The notes under the pieces: generated by a model
What the model was told of the DNA's origin: nothing
Seen by the model: the letters and a program-made list of their open reading frames with translations, nothing else
Databases searched by the model: none
Origin: Burkholderia sp. H160
Lineage (GTDB): Bacteria > Pseudomonadota > Gammaproteobacteria > Burkholderiales > Burkholderiaceae
Reading direction: 5' to 3'
Assembly: GCA_000173575.1 (NCBI GenBank)
Contig: ABYL01000069.1
Location: 1 to 35,650 of the forward strand
Length of the DNA stretch: 35,650 nt
Part shown: positions 24,265 to 32,792 of the stretch, piece by piece
Position numbering within the stretch: the stretch's first letter is position 1
Layout: each line of letters opens with the position of its first letter
Made by a program: the position numbers and the translations under genes

Positions 24265-25141
24265 CGTAGCCTCCAGTGTTGTTGGATTCCTCAACGTTCA
24301 GTTCGAGCTTGTACGCGAGCGCGATAAAGAGCGCCTGGCACAGGCAGATCGTGCTGGTCAGCGAACGGAACGCGAATGCGCTGCCCTCTTTCACGTAAAG
24401 CTGTGTGCTCGCGTAGCGCGCGAGCGGCGATAGTTGGCTATCCGTAATAACGAGCGTCTTCGCCTGGTGATGATGCGCAACCCGCAGACAGTATTGCGTC
24501 TCCTTGCCGTACGGCGCGAAGCTGATCGCGATCACCACGTCGCCCTTGCGCACGCTGCGGATCTGCTCGCGATACATGCCGCCGAACCCGGACACCAGAT
24601 GAACGCGCTTGTGCGTATGCTGCAACGCGTAGACGATGTAGTTCGCGACCGGAAACGAGCGCCGCACGCCGATCACGTAGATGTTGTCGGCCTGTTGCAG
24701 CATCTTCACGGCGGCGTCGAACTGCTTGTCGTCGAGCCCCGCTTCGAGCTCTTCGAGGCCGCCGCGCGACGCGGCGATGAATTCGCGCGCGACCGCGCCG
24801 CCCGATAACGTGCCGGGCTTCTCGTCGATCAGCTTGCGAATGCGCTGCTGATAGCTCGACGACGACACGCTCTGCCCTGCATACGCCTGACGAAATACCG
24901 CCTGCAGGTCGGAGAAACCCGAAAAGCCGAAGCGCTGCGCAAAGCGCACGACCGCCGATGGATGCACACCGCAGCTCGCGGCGATATCGCTCGTGCGATC
25001 CATCATCACACTCGAACGATGCTGCTCGATATACGTCGCGACGCTCTTCAACTGCCGCGGCAGCGACTCGTAGGTATCCGCGATGCGCTGCATCAATTCG
25101 TCGACGCTCGGCAACGCCTCTTCGATGATCTGTTCCGCCAT
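24257..25141 (-). CDS. MurR/RpiR-family regulator of inositol catabolism (IolR-like)
   Basis: This 294-residue protein has an N-terminal RpiR-type helix-turn-helix (about 20-95, with DIAASCGVHPSAVVRFAQRFGFSGFSDL) and a C-terminal SIS sugar-phosphate-binding domain (about 135-265, VIGVRRSFPVANYI, GDVVIAISFAPYGKET). In alpha- and beta-proteobacterial inositol loci such proteins repress the iol genes until a pathway intermediate binds the SIS domain. GAGAGG lies just upstream of the ATG. It is divergent from the transporter operon, with a perfect palindrome in between, and its own promoter overlaps that palindrome, which suggests autoregulation. Confidence 0.9.
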   Translation of the reverse strand: MAEQIIEEALPSVDELMQRIADTYESLPRQLKSVATYIEQHRSSVMMDRTSDIAASCGVHPSAVVRFAQRFGFSGFSDLQAVFRQAYAGQSVSSSSYQQRIRKLIDEKPGTLSGGAVAREFIAASRGGLEELEAGLDDKQFDAAVKMLQQADNIYVIGVRRSFPVANYIVYALQHTHKRVHLVSGFGGMYREQIRSVRKGDVVIAISFAPYGKETQYCLRVAHHHQAKTLVITDSQLSPLARYASTQLYVKEGSAFAFRSLTSTICLCQALFIALAYKLELNVEESNNTGGYDD

Positions 25142-25215
25142 GACTGCCTCTCGGGTGTTCCTGCAATGCGGCAGACGCGCCCGCGGCCCGCGGAATCACG
25201 CATCTGACGTTGCGG

Positions 25216-25221
25216 ATTATA
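25216..25221 (-). promoter_or_regulatory. Candidate -10 box for the rpiR-iolG operon
   Basis: The minus strand reads TATAAT, 75 bases before the regulator start. A position 17 bases upstream falls at the edge of the GGAA-N6-TTCC palindrome, so a bound repressor would cover the -35 region. The -35 hexamer itself is a poor match. Confidence 0.5.
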
Positions 25222-25236
25222 GGCAGCAGTCATACC

Positions 25237-25258
25237 AAATGGAACGTATTTTCCATTT
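25237..25258. promoter_or_regulatory. Probable IolR operator (GGAA-N6-TTCC palindrome)
   Basis: AAATGGAA at 25237-25244 and TTCCATTT at 25251-25258 form a perfect 8-bp inverted repeat with a six-base spacer. It lies in the AT-rich centre of the divergent region. GGAA-N6-TTCC is, as I recall, the site reported for the RpiR-type IolR of Sinorhizobium meliloti. I see no second copy of equal quality in this region. Confidence 0.7.
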
Positions 25259-25279
25259 TTATTTGTCATGAAATTTTCT

Positions 25280-25308
25280 TTGCAAGGCTGCTGAAGATGA
25301 CCTACTCT
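25280..25308 (+). promoter_or_regulatory. Tentative promoter of the inositol transport/catabolic operon
   Basis: TTGCAA at 25280-25285 and TACTCT at 25303-25308 are separated by 17 bases, about 95 bases before the binding-protein start. Matches to consensus are only moderate. The palindrome at 25237-25258 lies about 20 bases upstream of the -35. Confidence 0.35.
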
Positions 25309-25403
25309 TGGTCGTGAGCGATGGCGCTTCGGCCTCGTTGTACTGGTCAGGCCCGCCAGGCGCTCCCTCAAAAACGAACGACAGACCGAGAAAGGTGGAG
25401 ACA

Positions 25404-26450
25404 ATGAGACTTTGCAGAGGCAAGGCAACGCTCAGGATTCTGGTGACGGCGTTGACGTTGGCGGCGGGATTCGGCGCGGCCTCGGCCGCCCGCGCGGCGG
25501 ACGCCCACTTCGTGCTGATCAGCCACGCGCCGGATTCGGACTCGTGGTGGAACACGATCAAGAACGCGATCAAGCAGGCCGATGAAGACTTCAATGTTCA
25601 GACCGACTACCGCAATCCGCCGAACGGCGACATCGCCGACATGGCGCGTCTCGTCGAGCAGGCAGCCGCGCGCAACTACGACGGCGTGATCGTGTCGATC
25701 GCCGACTTCGACGTGCTGAAGAGCTCGATCGCGAAGGTCACCGAGAAGCACATTCCGCTCGTCACGATCAATTCGGGCACCGAAGAGCAAAGCGCGAAGC
25801 TCGGCGCGATCATGCACGTCGGTCAGCCCGAATTCGCGGCCGGCAAGGCGGCCGGCGAAAAGGCCAAGGCCGCCGGCATCAAGTCGTTCCTGTGCGTGAA
25901 CCACTACGCGACGAACCCGGCTTCGTTCGAACGCTGCCGCGGTTTCGCCGAGGCGATCGGCGTCGACTTCAAGACCTCGACGCTCGACGCGGGCCAGGAC
26001 CCGACCGGCGTGCAGTCGAAGGTCAGCGCGTTCCTGCGCAATCATCCGGATACCCAGGCGGTGCTGACACTCGGCCCGCTGTCGGCCGATCCGACCTTGA
26101 AGGCACTGCAGCAGATGGGTCTCGCGGGCAAGATCTGGTTCGCGACATTCGACTTCGACAGCGACATCGCGAAGGGCATCCAGGACGGCACGATCCAGTT
26201 CGCGATCGATCAGCAACCTTACCTGCAGGGCTATATCCCGGTCGCCGTGCTCGCGATCGCGAAGAAGAACCACACCACCGATCCCGCGAAGATCCGCGAG
26301 ATCCTGCAGGCGAATCCGAAGTTCAAGGAACGTCTTGCGACCTATGGGCTCGCCCCATCGTACGGGCCGCGCAACATCGGCTCGGGCCCGGGCTTCATCA
26401 CGAAGGCCAATGTCGACAAGGTGCTGAAGTACGCGGGTCAATACCGCTGA
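25404..26450 (+). CDS. Periplasmic sugar-binding protein of an inositol ABC importer
   Basis: This 348-residue protein has a Sec signal peptide (cleavage near residue 31 after ARA) and a Peripla_BP_4 fold of the ribose/xylose/inositol class. Features include FVLISHAPDSDSWWNTIKNAI, GVIVSIADFD, and a hinge-region DSDIAKGIQDGTIQFAIDQQPYLQG. It would capture the substrate for the permease and ATPase that follow. Position at the head of the iol operon makes myo-inositol the likely ligand. The ATG at 25404 has AGGTGGAG upstream; a 32-codon longer frame lacks a signal peptide at its start. Confidence 0.9.
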   Translation: MRLCRGKATLRILVTALTLAAGFGAASAARAADAHFVLISHAPDSDSWWNTIKNAIKQADEDFNVQTDYRNPPNGDIADMARLVEQAAARNYDGVIVSIADFDVLKSSIAKVTEKHIPLVTINSGTEEQSAKLGAIMHVGQPEFAAGKAAGEKAKAAGIKSFLCVNHYATNPASFERCRGFAEAIGVDFKTSTLDAGQDPTGVQSKVSAFLRNHPDTQAVLTLGPLSADPTLKALQQMGLAGKIWFATFDFDSDIAKGIQDGTIQFAIDQQPYLQGYIPVAVLAIAKKNHTTDPAKIREILQANPKFKERLATYGLAPSYGPRNIGSGPGFITKANVDKVLKYAGQYR

Positions 26451-26550
26451 ACGCACCGCGACGTATCGGGTGAGCAGGCCGCCGCGCTGGCGGCCGGTCT
26501 AAAGAATGGCAGGGACCGGCGGGACGCATGCCGTCTTGCCGGCGCTCGCC

Positions 26551-26614
26551 CGCCCAGCGGATATGCCGCCCAGCGGGTATGCCGCCCAGCGGAAATGCCG
26601 CCCAGCGGATTCGC
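26551..26614 (+). repeat. Four tandem 16-bp repeats before the permease gene
   Basis: CGCCCAGCGGATATGC is repeated four times in direct order without spacers. Variation is confined to the AT-containing positions 11-14 (ATAT, GTAT, AAAT, ATTC). It lies in the 221-base untranslated gap between the binding protein and the permease. The rest of that gap holds a GC-rich stem at about 26479-26498 (GGCCGCC/GGCGGCC) and the permease ribosome site. Confidence 0.9.
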
Positions 26615-26671
26615 AAACGCCTGCGGCATCGCGCCGACCCGCCGATCGCGGGCGCATCAAGGAGAGCTTCA

Positions 26672-27862
26672 ATGGGTGTCGCCGACCTTTTTCATCCCCA
26701 TCACCGCAAGCAACCGCCGTCCGATACGCAGGATCCGGCGAAGTCTGCTTCGACGTCCGTCTCACCGTCCGCCGCCCTCGACGAACGGGTGCGCAAGGAA
26801 TCCTGGTTCCGCCATCTGCTCGGCCGTCCGGAGTTCGCCGCGCTGGCCGGCACCGTGATGGTGTTCATCGTGTTCGGCGTGGCGGCCGGCAACTCGGGGA
26901 TGTTCAACCTCGACGGCGTGATGAACTGGTCGCAGGTCGCCGCCTATCTCGGTCTGATCTCGGTCGGCGCGTGCCTGCTGATGATCGCCGGCGAGTTCGA
27001 TCTGTCGATCGGCTCGATGATCGGCTTTGCGGGCATGATGGTCGCGCTGCCGACCATGTACTTCCACTGGCCGATCTGGCTCGCGATCCTGTTCGCGTTC
27101 GCCGGCTCGATGCTGCTCGGCGCGCTCAACGGCTATCTGGTGATGCGCACGCGCCTGCCGTCGTTCATCGTCACGCTCGCTTTCCTGTTCATTCTGCGCG
27201 GCCTCACGCTCGCGCTATCGGTGATGTTCGCCGATCGCACGATCATCTCCGGTGTCGGCGACGTCGCGCGTCAGGACTGGTTCGCGCATACCTTCTTTCA
27301 GGGCGTCGCGTTCAAAGGCGTGTTCGTATGGCTCGGCCACCTCGGCCTCGTGAAGATGCTCGACAACGGCATGCCGCTCGTGCCGGGCATTCCCAAGGTG
27401 CTGCTGTGGTGGTTCGTGCTGGCCGTGGTCTGTGCGTTCACGCTCGCGAAGACGCGCTTCGGCAACTGGATTTTCGCGGTTGGCGGCGATGCCAACGCGG
27501 CCAAGAACGTCGGCGTGCCAGTGCGTCGGGTGAAGATCTCGCTGTTCGTGCTGACCGCGTTCTGCTCGGCCCTGTATGCGGTGCTGCAGGTGTGCGATAT
27601 CGGTTCGGCCGCGGCCGACCGCGGCTTGCAGGCGGAGTTCGAGGCCATCATCGCGGCAGTGATCGGCGGCACGCTGCTCACGGGCGGCTACGGTTCGGTG
27701 ATCGGCGCATGCTTCGGCGCGCTGATCTTCGGCGTCGTGCAGATCGGCATCACCTACACCAACGTCGATTCCGACTGGTTCCGCGTGTTCCTCGGCGTGA
27801 TGCTGCTGTTCGCCGTGCTGTTCAACCACTATGTGCGCGGCCGCGTCGCGGCATCGCGCTAG
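26672..27862 (+). CDS. Inner-membrane permease of the inositol ABC importer
   Basis: This 396-residue RbsC/FrcC-type permease has a Pro/Ser-rich cytoplasmic tail of about 55 residues and about ten membrane segments. It carries the family motifs [16 protein letters not shown], the [19 protein letters not shown] stretch, [19 protein letters not shown] (the ATPase-contacting loop) and [20 protein letters not shown]. The ATG at 26672 is set by a strong AAGGAGAG ribosome site. A longer frame to 26528 would translate the tandem 16-bp repeats and is rejected. A 13-base gap separates it from the ATPase gene. Confidence 0.9.
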   Translation: MGVADLFHPHHRKQPPSDTQDPAKSASTSVSPSAALDERVRKESWFRHLLGRPEFAALAGTVMVFIVFGVAAGNSGMFNLDGVMNWSQVAAYLGLISVGACLLMIAGEFDLSIGSMIGFAGMMVALPTMYFHWPIWLAILFAFAGSMLLGALNGYLVMRTRLPSFIVTLAFLFILRGLTLALSVMFADRTIISGVGDVARQDWFAHTFFQGVAFKGVFVWLGHLGLVKMLDNGMPLVPGIPKVLLWWFVLAVVCAFTLAKTRFGNWIFAVGGDANAAKNVGVPVRRVKISLFVLTAFCSALYAVLQVCDIGSAAADRGLQAEFEAIIAAVIGGTLLTGGYGSVIGACFGALIFGVVQIGITYTNVDSDWFRVFLGVMLLFAVLFNHYVRGRVAASR

Positions 27863-27875
27863 ACGGAGGTTCATG

Positions 27876-28682
27876 ATGAGCACCCCCGAACAGAACGCCG
27901 ACGACATCATTCTGTCGCTCGAAGGTGTCAGCCGTTATTTCGGCAACATCATCGCGCTGAACGACATCACGCTGCGACTCAAACGCGGTGAAGTGCATTG
28001 CCTGCTCGGCGACAACGGCGCCGGCAAATCGACACTGATCAAGACGCTGGCGGGCGTGTATCAGCCGAGCAAGGGCATCTACCGGGTCGACGGCAAGCCG
28101 GTGCACTTCACGTCGCCGAAAGACGCGCTCGATCTCGGCATCGCGACCGTCTATCAGGATCTCGCACTGGTGCCGCTGCTGTCGGTCGCGCGCAATTTCT
28201 TCATGGGCCGCGAGCCGCAGAAAAAGCTATTCGGCTTTCTCAACGTGATGGACCTCGAAACCTGCGCAAGCACCGCACGCGACAAGCTCGCCGAAATGGG
28301 CATCAACGTGCGCGATCCGCATCAGCCGATCGGCACGATGTCCGGCGGCGAACGGCAATGCCTGGCGATCGCACGCGCGATCCACTTCGGCGCGCGCGTG
28401 CTGATTCTCGACGAACCGACCGCCGCGCTCGGCGTCAAGCAGAGCTTCAACGTACTGAAGCTGATCCATAAAGCGCGCGCCAAAGGCATCTCGGTGATCT
28501 TCATCACGCACAACGTGCATCACGCGTATCCGATCGGCGATTCGTTCACGCTGCTCAATCGCGGCCGCTCGCTCGGCACGTTCACGAAACAGACGATCAG
28601 CAAGGACGAAGTGCTCGACATGATGGCCGGCGGCGCCGAGATGCAGAAGATGATCGGCGAACTCGAAGGCGCGACGATCTGA
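27876..28682 (+). CDS. ATP-binding protein of the inositol ABC importer (single domain)
   Basis: This 268-residue ATPase has a Walker A motif GDNGAGKST at 45-53, a Q-loop VYQDLALVP, the signature [15 protein letters not shown], Walker [12 protein letters not shown] and the switch His in ITHNVHH. It contains one nucleotide-binding domain, like FrcA, rather than the two fused domains of RbsA/XylG, so it should work as a homodimer. Two adjacent ATGs (27873, 27876) are possible; GGAGG is six bases from the second, which I prefer. Confidence 0.9.
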   Translation: MSTPEQNADDIILSLEGVSRYFGNIIALNDITLRLKRGEVHCLLGDNGAGKSTLIKTLAGVYQPSKGIYRVDGKPVHFTSPKDALDLGIATVYQDLALVPLLSVARNFFMGREPQKKLFGFLNVMDLETCASTARDKLAEMGINVRDPHQPIGTMSGGERQCLAIARAIHFGARVLILDEPTAALGVKQSFNVLKLIHKARAKGISVIFITHNVHHAYPIGDSFTLLNRGRSLGTFTKQTISKDEVLDMMAGGAEMQKMIGELEGATI

Positions 28683-28757
28683 CCGATTCGCGCGGCACGT
28701 CCGGCTTCGACGCGTTTTCCCTGGCCGGCCACCGCGCACCGTTACTCAGGACTATTC

Positions 28758-30779
28758 ATGGATCACTCCAGCACTTCCAGCGGTTCCTCAGGCAGCCGGT
28801 TCGCGCCGGGCCGCAGCCGCGACATCGTGTGCCTCGGCCGTCTGGCCGTCGATCTGTACGCGCAGCAGGTCGGCGCGCGGCTCGAAGACGTATCGAGCTT
28901 CGCGAAGTATCTCGGCGGTTCGTCGGCGAACATTGCGTTCGGCTGTGCGCGGCTCGGGCTTAACGCGGCCATGCTCGCGCGCGTCGGCAATGATCACATG
29001 GGGCGCTTTCTGAGCGAAACACTCGCGAAGGAAGGCTGCGACGTGAGCCACGTGCGTATCGATCACGAACGTCTGACCGCGCTCGTGCTGCTCGGCCTGA
29101 AGGACCGCGACACGTTCCCGCTGATCTTCTACCGCGAGAACTGCGCGGACATGGCAGTCGACGAAGCCGATTTCGACGAGGCGTTCATCGCGTCGTCGAA
29201 AGCGCTGCTGATTACCGGCACGCACTTCTCGACCGAGCAGGTCAATCGCACGAGCCGCCGCGCGCTCGATTACGCGCGCCGCAACGACGTGCGCACCGTG
29301 CTCGACATCGACTATCGGCCGGTGCTGTGGGGACTCACGGGCAAGGCCGACGGCGAAACGCGCTTCGTGGCGAGCGAGGGTGTGAGCGCGCATTTGCAGC
29401 GGATTCTGCCGCTGTTCGATCTCGTGATCGGCACCGAGGAAGAGTTTCGCATCGCCGGCGGCAAGACCGACCTGCGCGACGCGCTCGCGATGGTGCGCGC
29501 CGTGACGCCGGCCACGCTCGTGCTCAAGCGCGGGCCGCTCGGCTGTCAGATCATCGACGGCGAGGTGCCTGCCTCGCTCGACGCCGCGCCGATTCACGGC
29601 GGCGTCGAAGTCGAGGTGCTGAACGTACTCGGCGCGGGCGACGCATTCGCTTCCGGCTTTCTGTCCGGCTGGCTGCGCGATCAGGCGCTCGAAGCCTGCG
29701 CGCGCGCCGCGAACGCGAGCGGCGCGCTGGTCGTATCGCGGCACGGCTGCGCGCCGGCCATGCCGACGCCGGCCGAGCTCGACTACTTCCTGCGCGAAGC
29801 GCAGGCCGATCCGCAGCGCATGCGCCGCCCGGATCGCGATGCGATGCTCGCCAGACTGCATTGCGTGTCGCCGGCGCGCAAAGCGTGGCACGAGGTGCTC
29901 GGCTTCGCGTTCGATCATCGCAACCCGTTCTTCGAGCTCGTGCAGCAGACCGGCGCCGACGAAGCGCGCATTGCGTATCTGAAGAACCTGTTCGTCGAAG
30001 CAGTCGCGCAGACCGAACGCGCTTTGAACCTGCAAGGACGCATCGGTGTACTCATCGACGACCGCTATGGTCAAGACGCGCTGAACGCCGCGACCGGCCG
30101 TGGCTGGTGGATCGGCCGACCGGTCGAACTGCCCGGCTCCGTGCCGCTCGTGTTCGATCATGGCCGCTCGATCGGCACCACCTTGATTTCATGGCCGCAG
30201 GAGCACGTCGTCAAATGCCTCGTGCAGTTCCATCCTGATGAGCCGATCGAGCAGCGGCTCGAACAGGAAGCGCAACTGCGCGCGCTGTACGACGCGACCC
30301 AGGCGAGCGGTCACGAACTGCTGCTCGAAGTGATTCCGCCGAAGCATGCGGCGTTGGCCCAGGGACCGGACATCGTGTATCGCGCGTTAAAGCGCATCTA
30401 CAACCTCGGCATCTACCCTGAGTGGTGGAAGCTCGAACCGCTCGACGCCACGCAATGGCAGGCCATCGACGCGCTGATCGCCGAGCGCGATCCGTATTGC
30501 CGCGGCGTCGTGCTGCTCGGCTTGTCGGCGGCGGTCGAGCAGTTGAGCGAAGGCTTTCGCGCGGCCGCGCAAGCGGCGACGTGCCGCGGCTTCACGGTCG
30601 GCCGCACGATCTTTCACGAACCGAGCCATGCGTGGCTCGCCGGCGAAATCGGCGACGACGAATTGATCGCGCGCGTGCGCCGGACGTTCGAAACGCTGAT
30701 CGCCGCGTGGCGCAGCGCGCGCGGCGAACCTGCGACGCACGGCACACCCCATCACGTTCATCAGGAGCAGGCCGCATGA
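28758..30779 (+). CDS. iolC: IolC: 5-dehydro-2-deoxygluconokinase fused to a DUF2090 aldolase-like domain
   Basis: This 673-residue two-domain protein has a PfkB-family kinase (about 20-345) with the substrate motif GGSSANIAFG at 53-62 and the catalytic GAGDAF with Asp295. It phosphorylates 5-dehydro-2-deoxygluconate. A DUF2090 domain follows (about 350-655), TIM-barrel-like, with FDHRNPFFEL, LEVIPPK and YPEWWKLEP. The fused domain is thought to be the aldolase that yields dihydroxyacetone phosphate and malonate semialdehyde, replacing a separate IolJ. About 75 bases separate it from the ATPase gene, and it overlaps iolD as ATGA. Confidence 0.92.
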   Translation: MDHSSTSSGSSGSRFAPGRSRDIVCLGRLAVDLYAQQVGARLEDVSSFAKYLGGSSANIAFGCARLGLNAAMLARVGNDHMGRFLSETLAKEGCDVSHVRIDHERLTALVLLGLKDRDTFPLIFYRENCADMAVDEADFDEAFIASSKALLITGTHFSTEQVNRTSRRALDYARRNDVRTVLDIDYRPVLWGLTGKADGETRFVASEGVSAHLQRILPLFDLVIGTEEEFRIAGGKTDLRDALAMVRAVTPATLVLKRGPLGCQIIDGEVPASLDAAPIHGGVEVEVLNVLGAGDAFASGFLSGWLRDQALEACARAANASGALVVSRHGCAPAMPTPAELDYFLREAQADPQRMRRPDRDAMLARLHCVSPARKAWHEVLGFAFDHRNPFFELVQQTGADEARIAYLKNLFVEAVAQTERALNLQGRIGVLIDDRYGQDALNAATGRGWWIGRPVELPGSVPLVFDHGRSIGTTLISWPQEHVVKCLVQFHPDEPIEQRLEQEAQLRALYDATQASGHELLLEVIPPKHAALAQGPDIVYRALKRIYNLGIYPEWWKLEPLDATQWQAIDALIAERDPYCRGVVLLGLSAAVEQLSEGFRAAAQAATCRGFTVGRTIFHEPSHAWLAGEIGDDELIARVRRTFETLIAAWRSARGEPATHGTPHHVHQEQAA

Positions 30780-32773
30780 ACGAGCGCAACACGCATGACG
30801 ATTCCCCATCCGCGAGCCGCGCGACGCAAGCCCATGCGTCTGTGTACACCGACGGCACGATTCGCCTGACGATGGCGCAGGCGCTCGTGCGCTATCTGGC
30901 CGCGCAACGCGTCGCCAGCGAAGACGGGCACGGCGTCGAGCTGCTGTTCGGCGGCGTCTTCGCGATCTTCGGCCACGGCAACGTCGCGGGCATCGGCGAG
31001 GCGCTGTATCAGCATCGCGGCGCACTGCCGACGCTGCGCGCGCACAACGAGCAGGCGATGGCGCACAGCGCGATCGCCTATGCAAAGGCGCACTTCCGTC
31101 GCCGCATGATGGCCGTGACGACGTCGATCGGCCCAGGCGCGACCAATCTGCTGACCGCGGCCGCGCTCGCGCACGTGAACCGCCTGCCAGTGCTGCTGTT
31201 GCCCGGCGATATCTTCGTGTCGCGCGCGCCCGATCCGGTATTGCAGCAGCTCGAGGATTTCAGCGACGGCGGCGTGTCCGCGAACGACGCGTTCAAGCCG
31301 CTGTCGCGCTACTTCGACCGCATCGTGCATCCGGCGCAATTGCTGAGCGCGTTGCCGCGCGCGATCCGCGTGCTGACCGATGCCGCGTTGTGCGGCCCCG
31401 TTACGCTCGCGTTGCCGCAGGATGTGCAGGCGCAGGCGTGGGACTTTCCGGCGGACTTTTTTGCACCGCGTGTCGTGCGCTTTCATGCGAGCGCGCCGCG
31501 TAGCGACGATATCGACGCCGCATGCGCGCGCTTGCAGCACGCGAAGCGGCCGCTGATCGTCGCGGGCGGGGGCGTGCTGTACAGCCGCGCGGCCGATGCG
31601 CTGCACCGCTTCGCGAGCGCGCATGGCGTACCGGTCGCGGAAACGCAGGCCGGCAAAAGCTCGCTCGCGTGGAACGATCCGCTGAACACGGGCGCGCTCG
31701 GCGTGACCGGCTCGCCGGCCGCCAATGCGCTCGCGCATGATGCCGACTGCGTGCTCGCGCTCGGTACGCGCCTGCAGGACTTCACGACCGGCTCGAACAC
31801 GCTGTTCACGCAAGCCGACGTGATCGCGATCAACGCGAATGGGTTCGACGCGCTCAAGCATCACGGCTTCGTCGTCGAAGCGGATGTGAAGCTCGCGCTC
31901 GACGCGCTCGCCGGTCCGCTGCAAGGCTGGCATGCGGATCGCACGTGGACTGCGCGCGCGCACAAGCTCGCGGCCGGCTGGCGCGATACCGTGCACACGC
32001 TCACGCATGCGCCGCAACGCGAAGCGGTGCTGCCCTACGAGGGCGACGTGATCGGCGCGGTGCAGCGTTCGAGCGCGCACTCCGCGACCGACGACATCGT
32101 CGTCTGCGCGGCTGGCACGCTGCCCGCCGACCTGCACAAGCTGTGGCGCGCGGGCCGGCCCGGTGCGTACCATGTCGAATACGGCTACTCGTGCATGGGC
32201 TACGAGATCGCGGGCGGCCTCGGCGTGAAGCTCGCGCGGCCCGAGCGCGAGGTGATCGTGATTCTCGGCGACGGCAGCTATTTGATGCTGAACAGCGAAA
32301 TCGCAAGCTCGGTGATGCTCGGCGCGAAGCTGATCATCGTCGTGCTCGACAATCGCGGCTTCGGCTGTATTAATCGACTGCAACAGGCATGCGGTGGCGC
32401 GCCGTTCAACAATCTGCTCGACGATTGCGTGCACGCACCGGAAGGCGTGCCGCGCATCGACTTCGCCGCGCATGCTCGCGCGCTCGGCGCGCAGGCCGAG
32501 CACGCGGGCAATCTCGCCGAGCTCGAAGCGGCACTGCAACGCGCGCGCGCGGCGAGTCGCACGTACGTGATCAGCATCGACACCGACCCGGCTCGCACGA
32601 CTGAAGACGGCGGCTGGTGGTGGGAAGTCGCGGTGCCCGAAGTGTCGGCGCGCAGCGAGGTTCGCGCCGCCCGTGCGGAGTACGACGCACAACTCGCCGC
32701 GCGCGCGGCGCCACCCGCGGCGCCTGCATCATCTGCCTCGCCTGCAACGTCACAGGGCAACGATCAAGAGTGA
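30776..32773 (+). CDS. iolD: 3D-(3,5/4)-trihydroxycyclohexane-1,2-dione acylhydrolase
   Basis: This 665-residue thiamine-diphosphate enzyme opens the six-membered ring to 5-deoxyglucuronate. The cofactor-activating Glu92 is in RAHNEQAMAHSAIAYAK. The metal/ThDP motif GDGSYLMLNSE starts at residue 498 and ends in VVLDNRGFG. The last 40 residues are Ala/Pro/Ser-rich. The start overlaps the iolC stop by four bases. A longer frame back to 30422 is inside iolC and is not real. Confidence 0.95.
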   Translation: MNERNTHDDSPSASRATQAHASVYTDGTIRLTMAQALVRYLAAQRVASEDGHGVELLFGGVFAIFGHGNVAGIGEALYQHRGALPTLRAHNEQAMAHSAIAYAKAHFRRRMMAVTTSIGPGATNLLTAAALAHVNRLPVLLLPGDIFVSRAPDPVLQQLEDFSDGGVSANDAFKPLSRYFDRIVHPAQLLSALPRAIRVLTDAALCGPVTLALPQDVQAQAWDFPADFFAPRVVRFHASAPRSDDIDAACARLQHAKRPLIVAGGGVLYSRAADALHRFASAHGVPVAETQAGKSSLAWNDPLNTGALGVTGSPAANALAHDADCVLALGTRLQDFTTGSNTLFTQADVIAINANGFDALKHHGFVVEADVKLALDALAGPLQGWHADRTWTARAHKLAAGWRDTVHTLTHAPQREAVLPYEGDVIGAVQRSSAHSATDDIVVCAAGTLPADLHKLWRAGRPGAYHVEYGYSCMGYEIAGGLGVKLARPEREVIVILGDGSYLMLNSEIASSVMLGAKLIIVVLDNRGFGCINRLQQACGGAPFNNLLDDCVHAPEGVPRIDFAAHARALGAQAEHAGNLAELEAALQRARAASRTYVISIDTDPARTTEDGGWWWEVAVPEVSARSEVRAARAEYDAQLAARAAPPAAPASSASPATSQGNDQE

Positions 32774-32792
32774 GAACCATGAGGACTCCAGC

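Noticed and set aside
26551-26614. CRISPR-like array
   Set aside because: The 16-bp units are directly adjacent with no spacers and no cas genes; it is a simple tandem repeat.
26528-26671. N-terminal extension of the permease
   Set aside because: It would translate the 16-bp tandem repeats, while a strong AAGGAGAG ribosome site marks the ATG at 26672.
26506-27876. A 456-codon plus-strand frame overlapping the permease
   Set aside because: Arg-rich, no membrane segments or motifs; it is an out-of-frame shadow of the permease gene.
28788-32692. Long antisense frames over iolC and iolD (457 and 643 codons)
   Set aside because: Both are shadows of high-GC genes with clear catalytic motifs on the plus strand.
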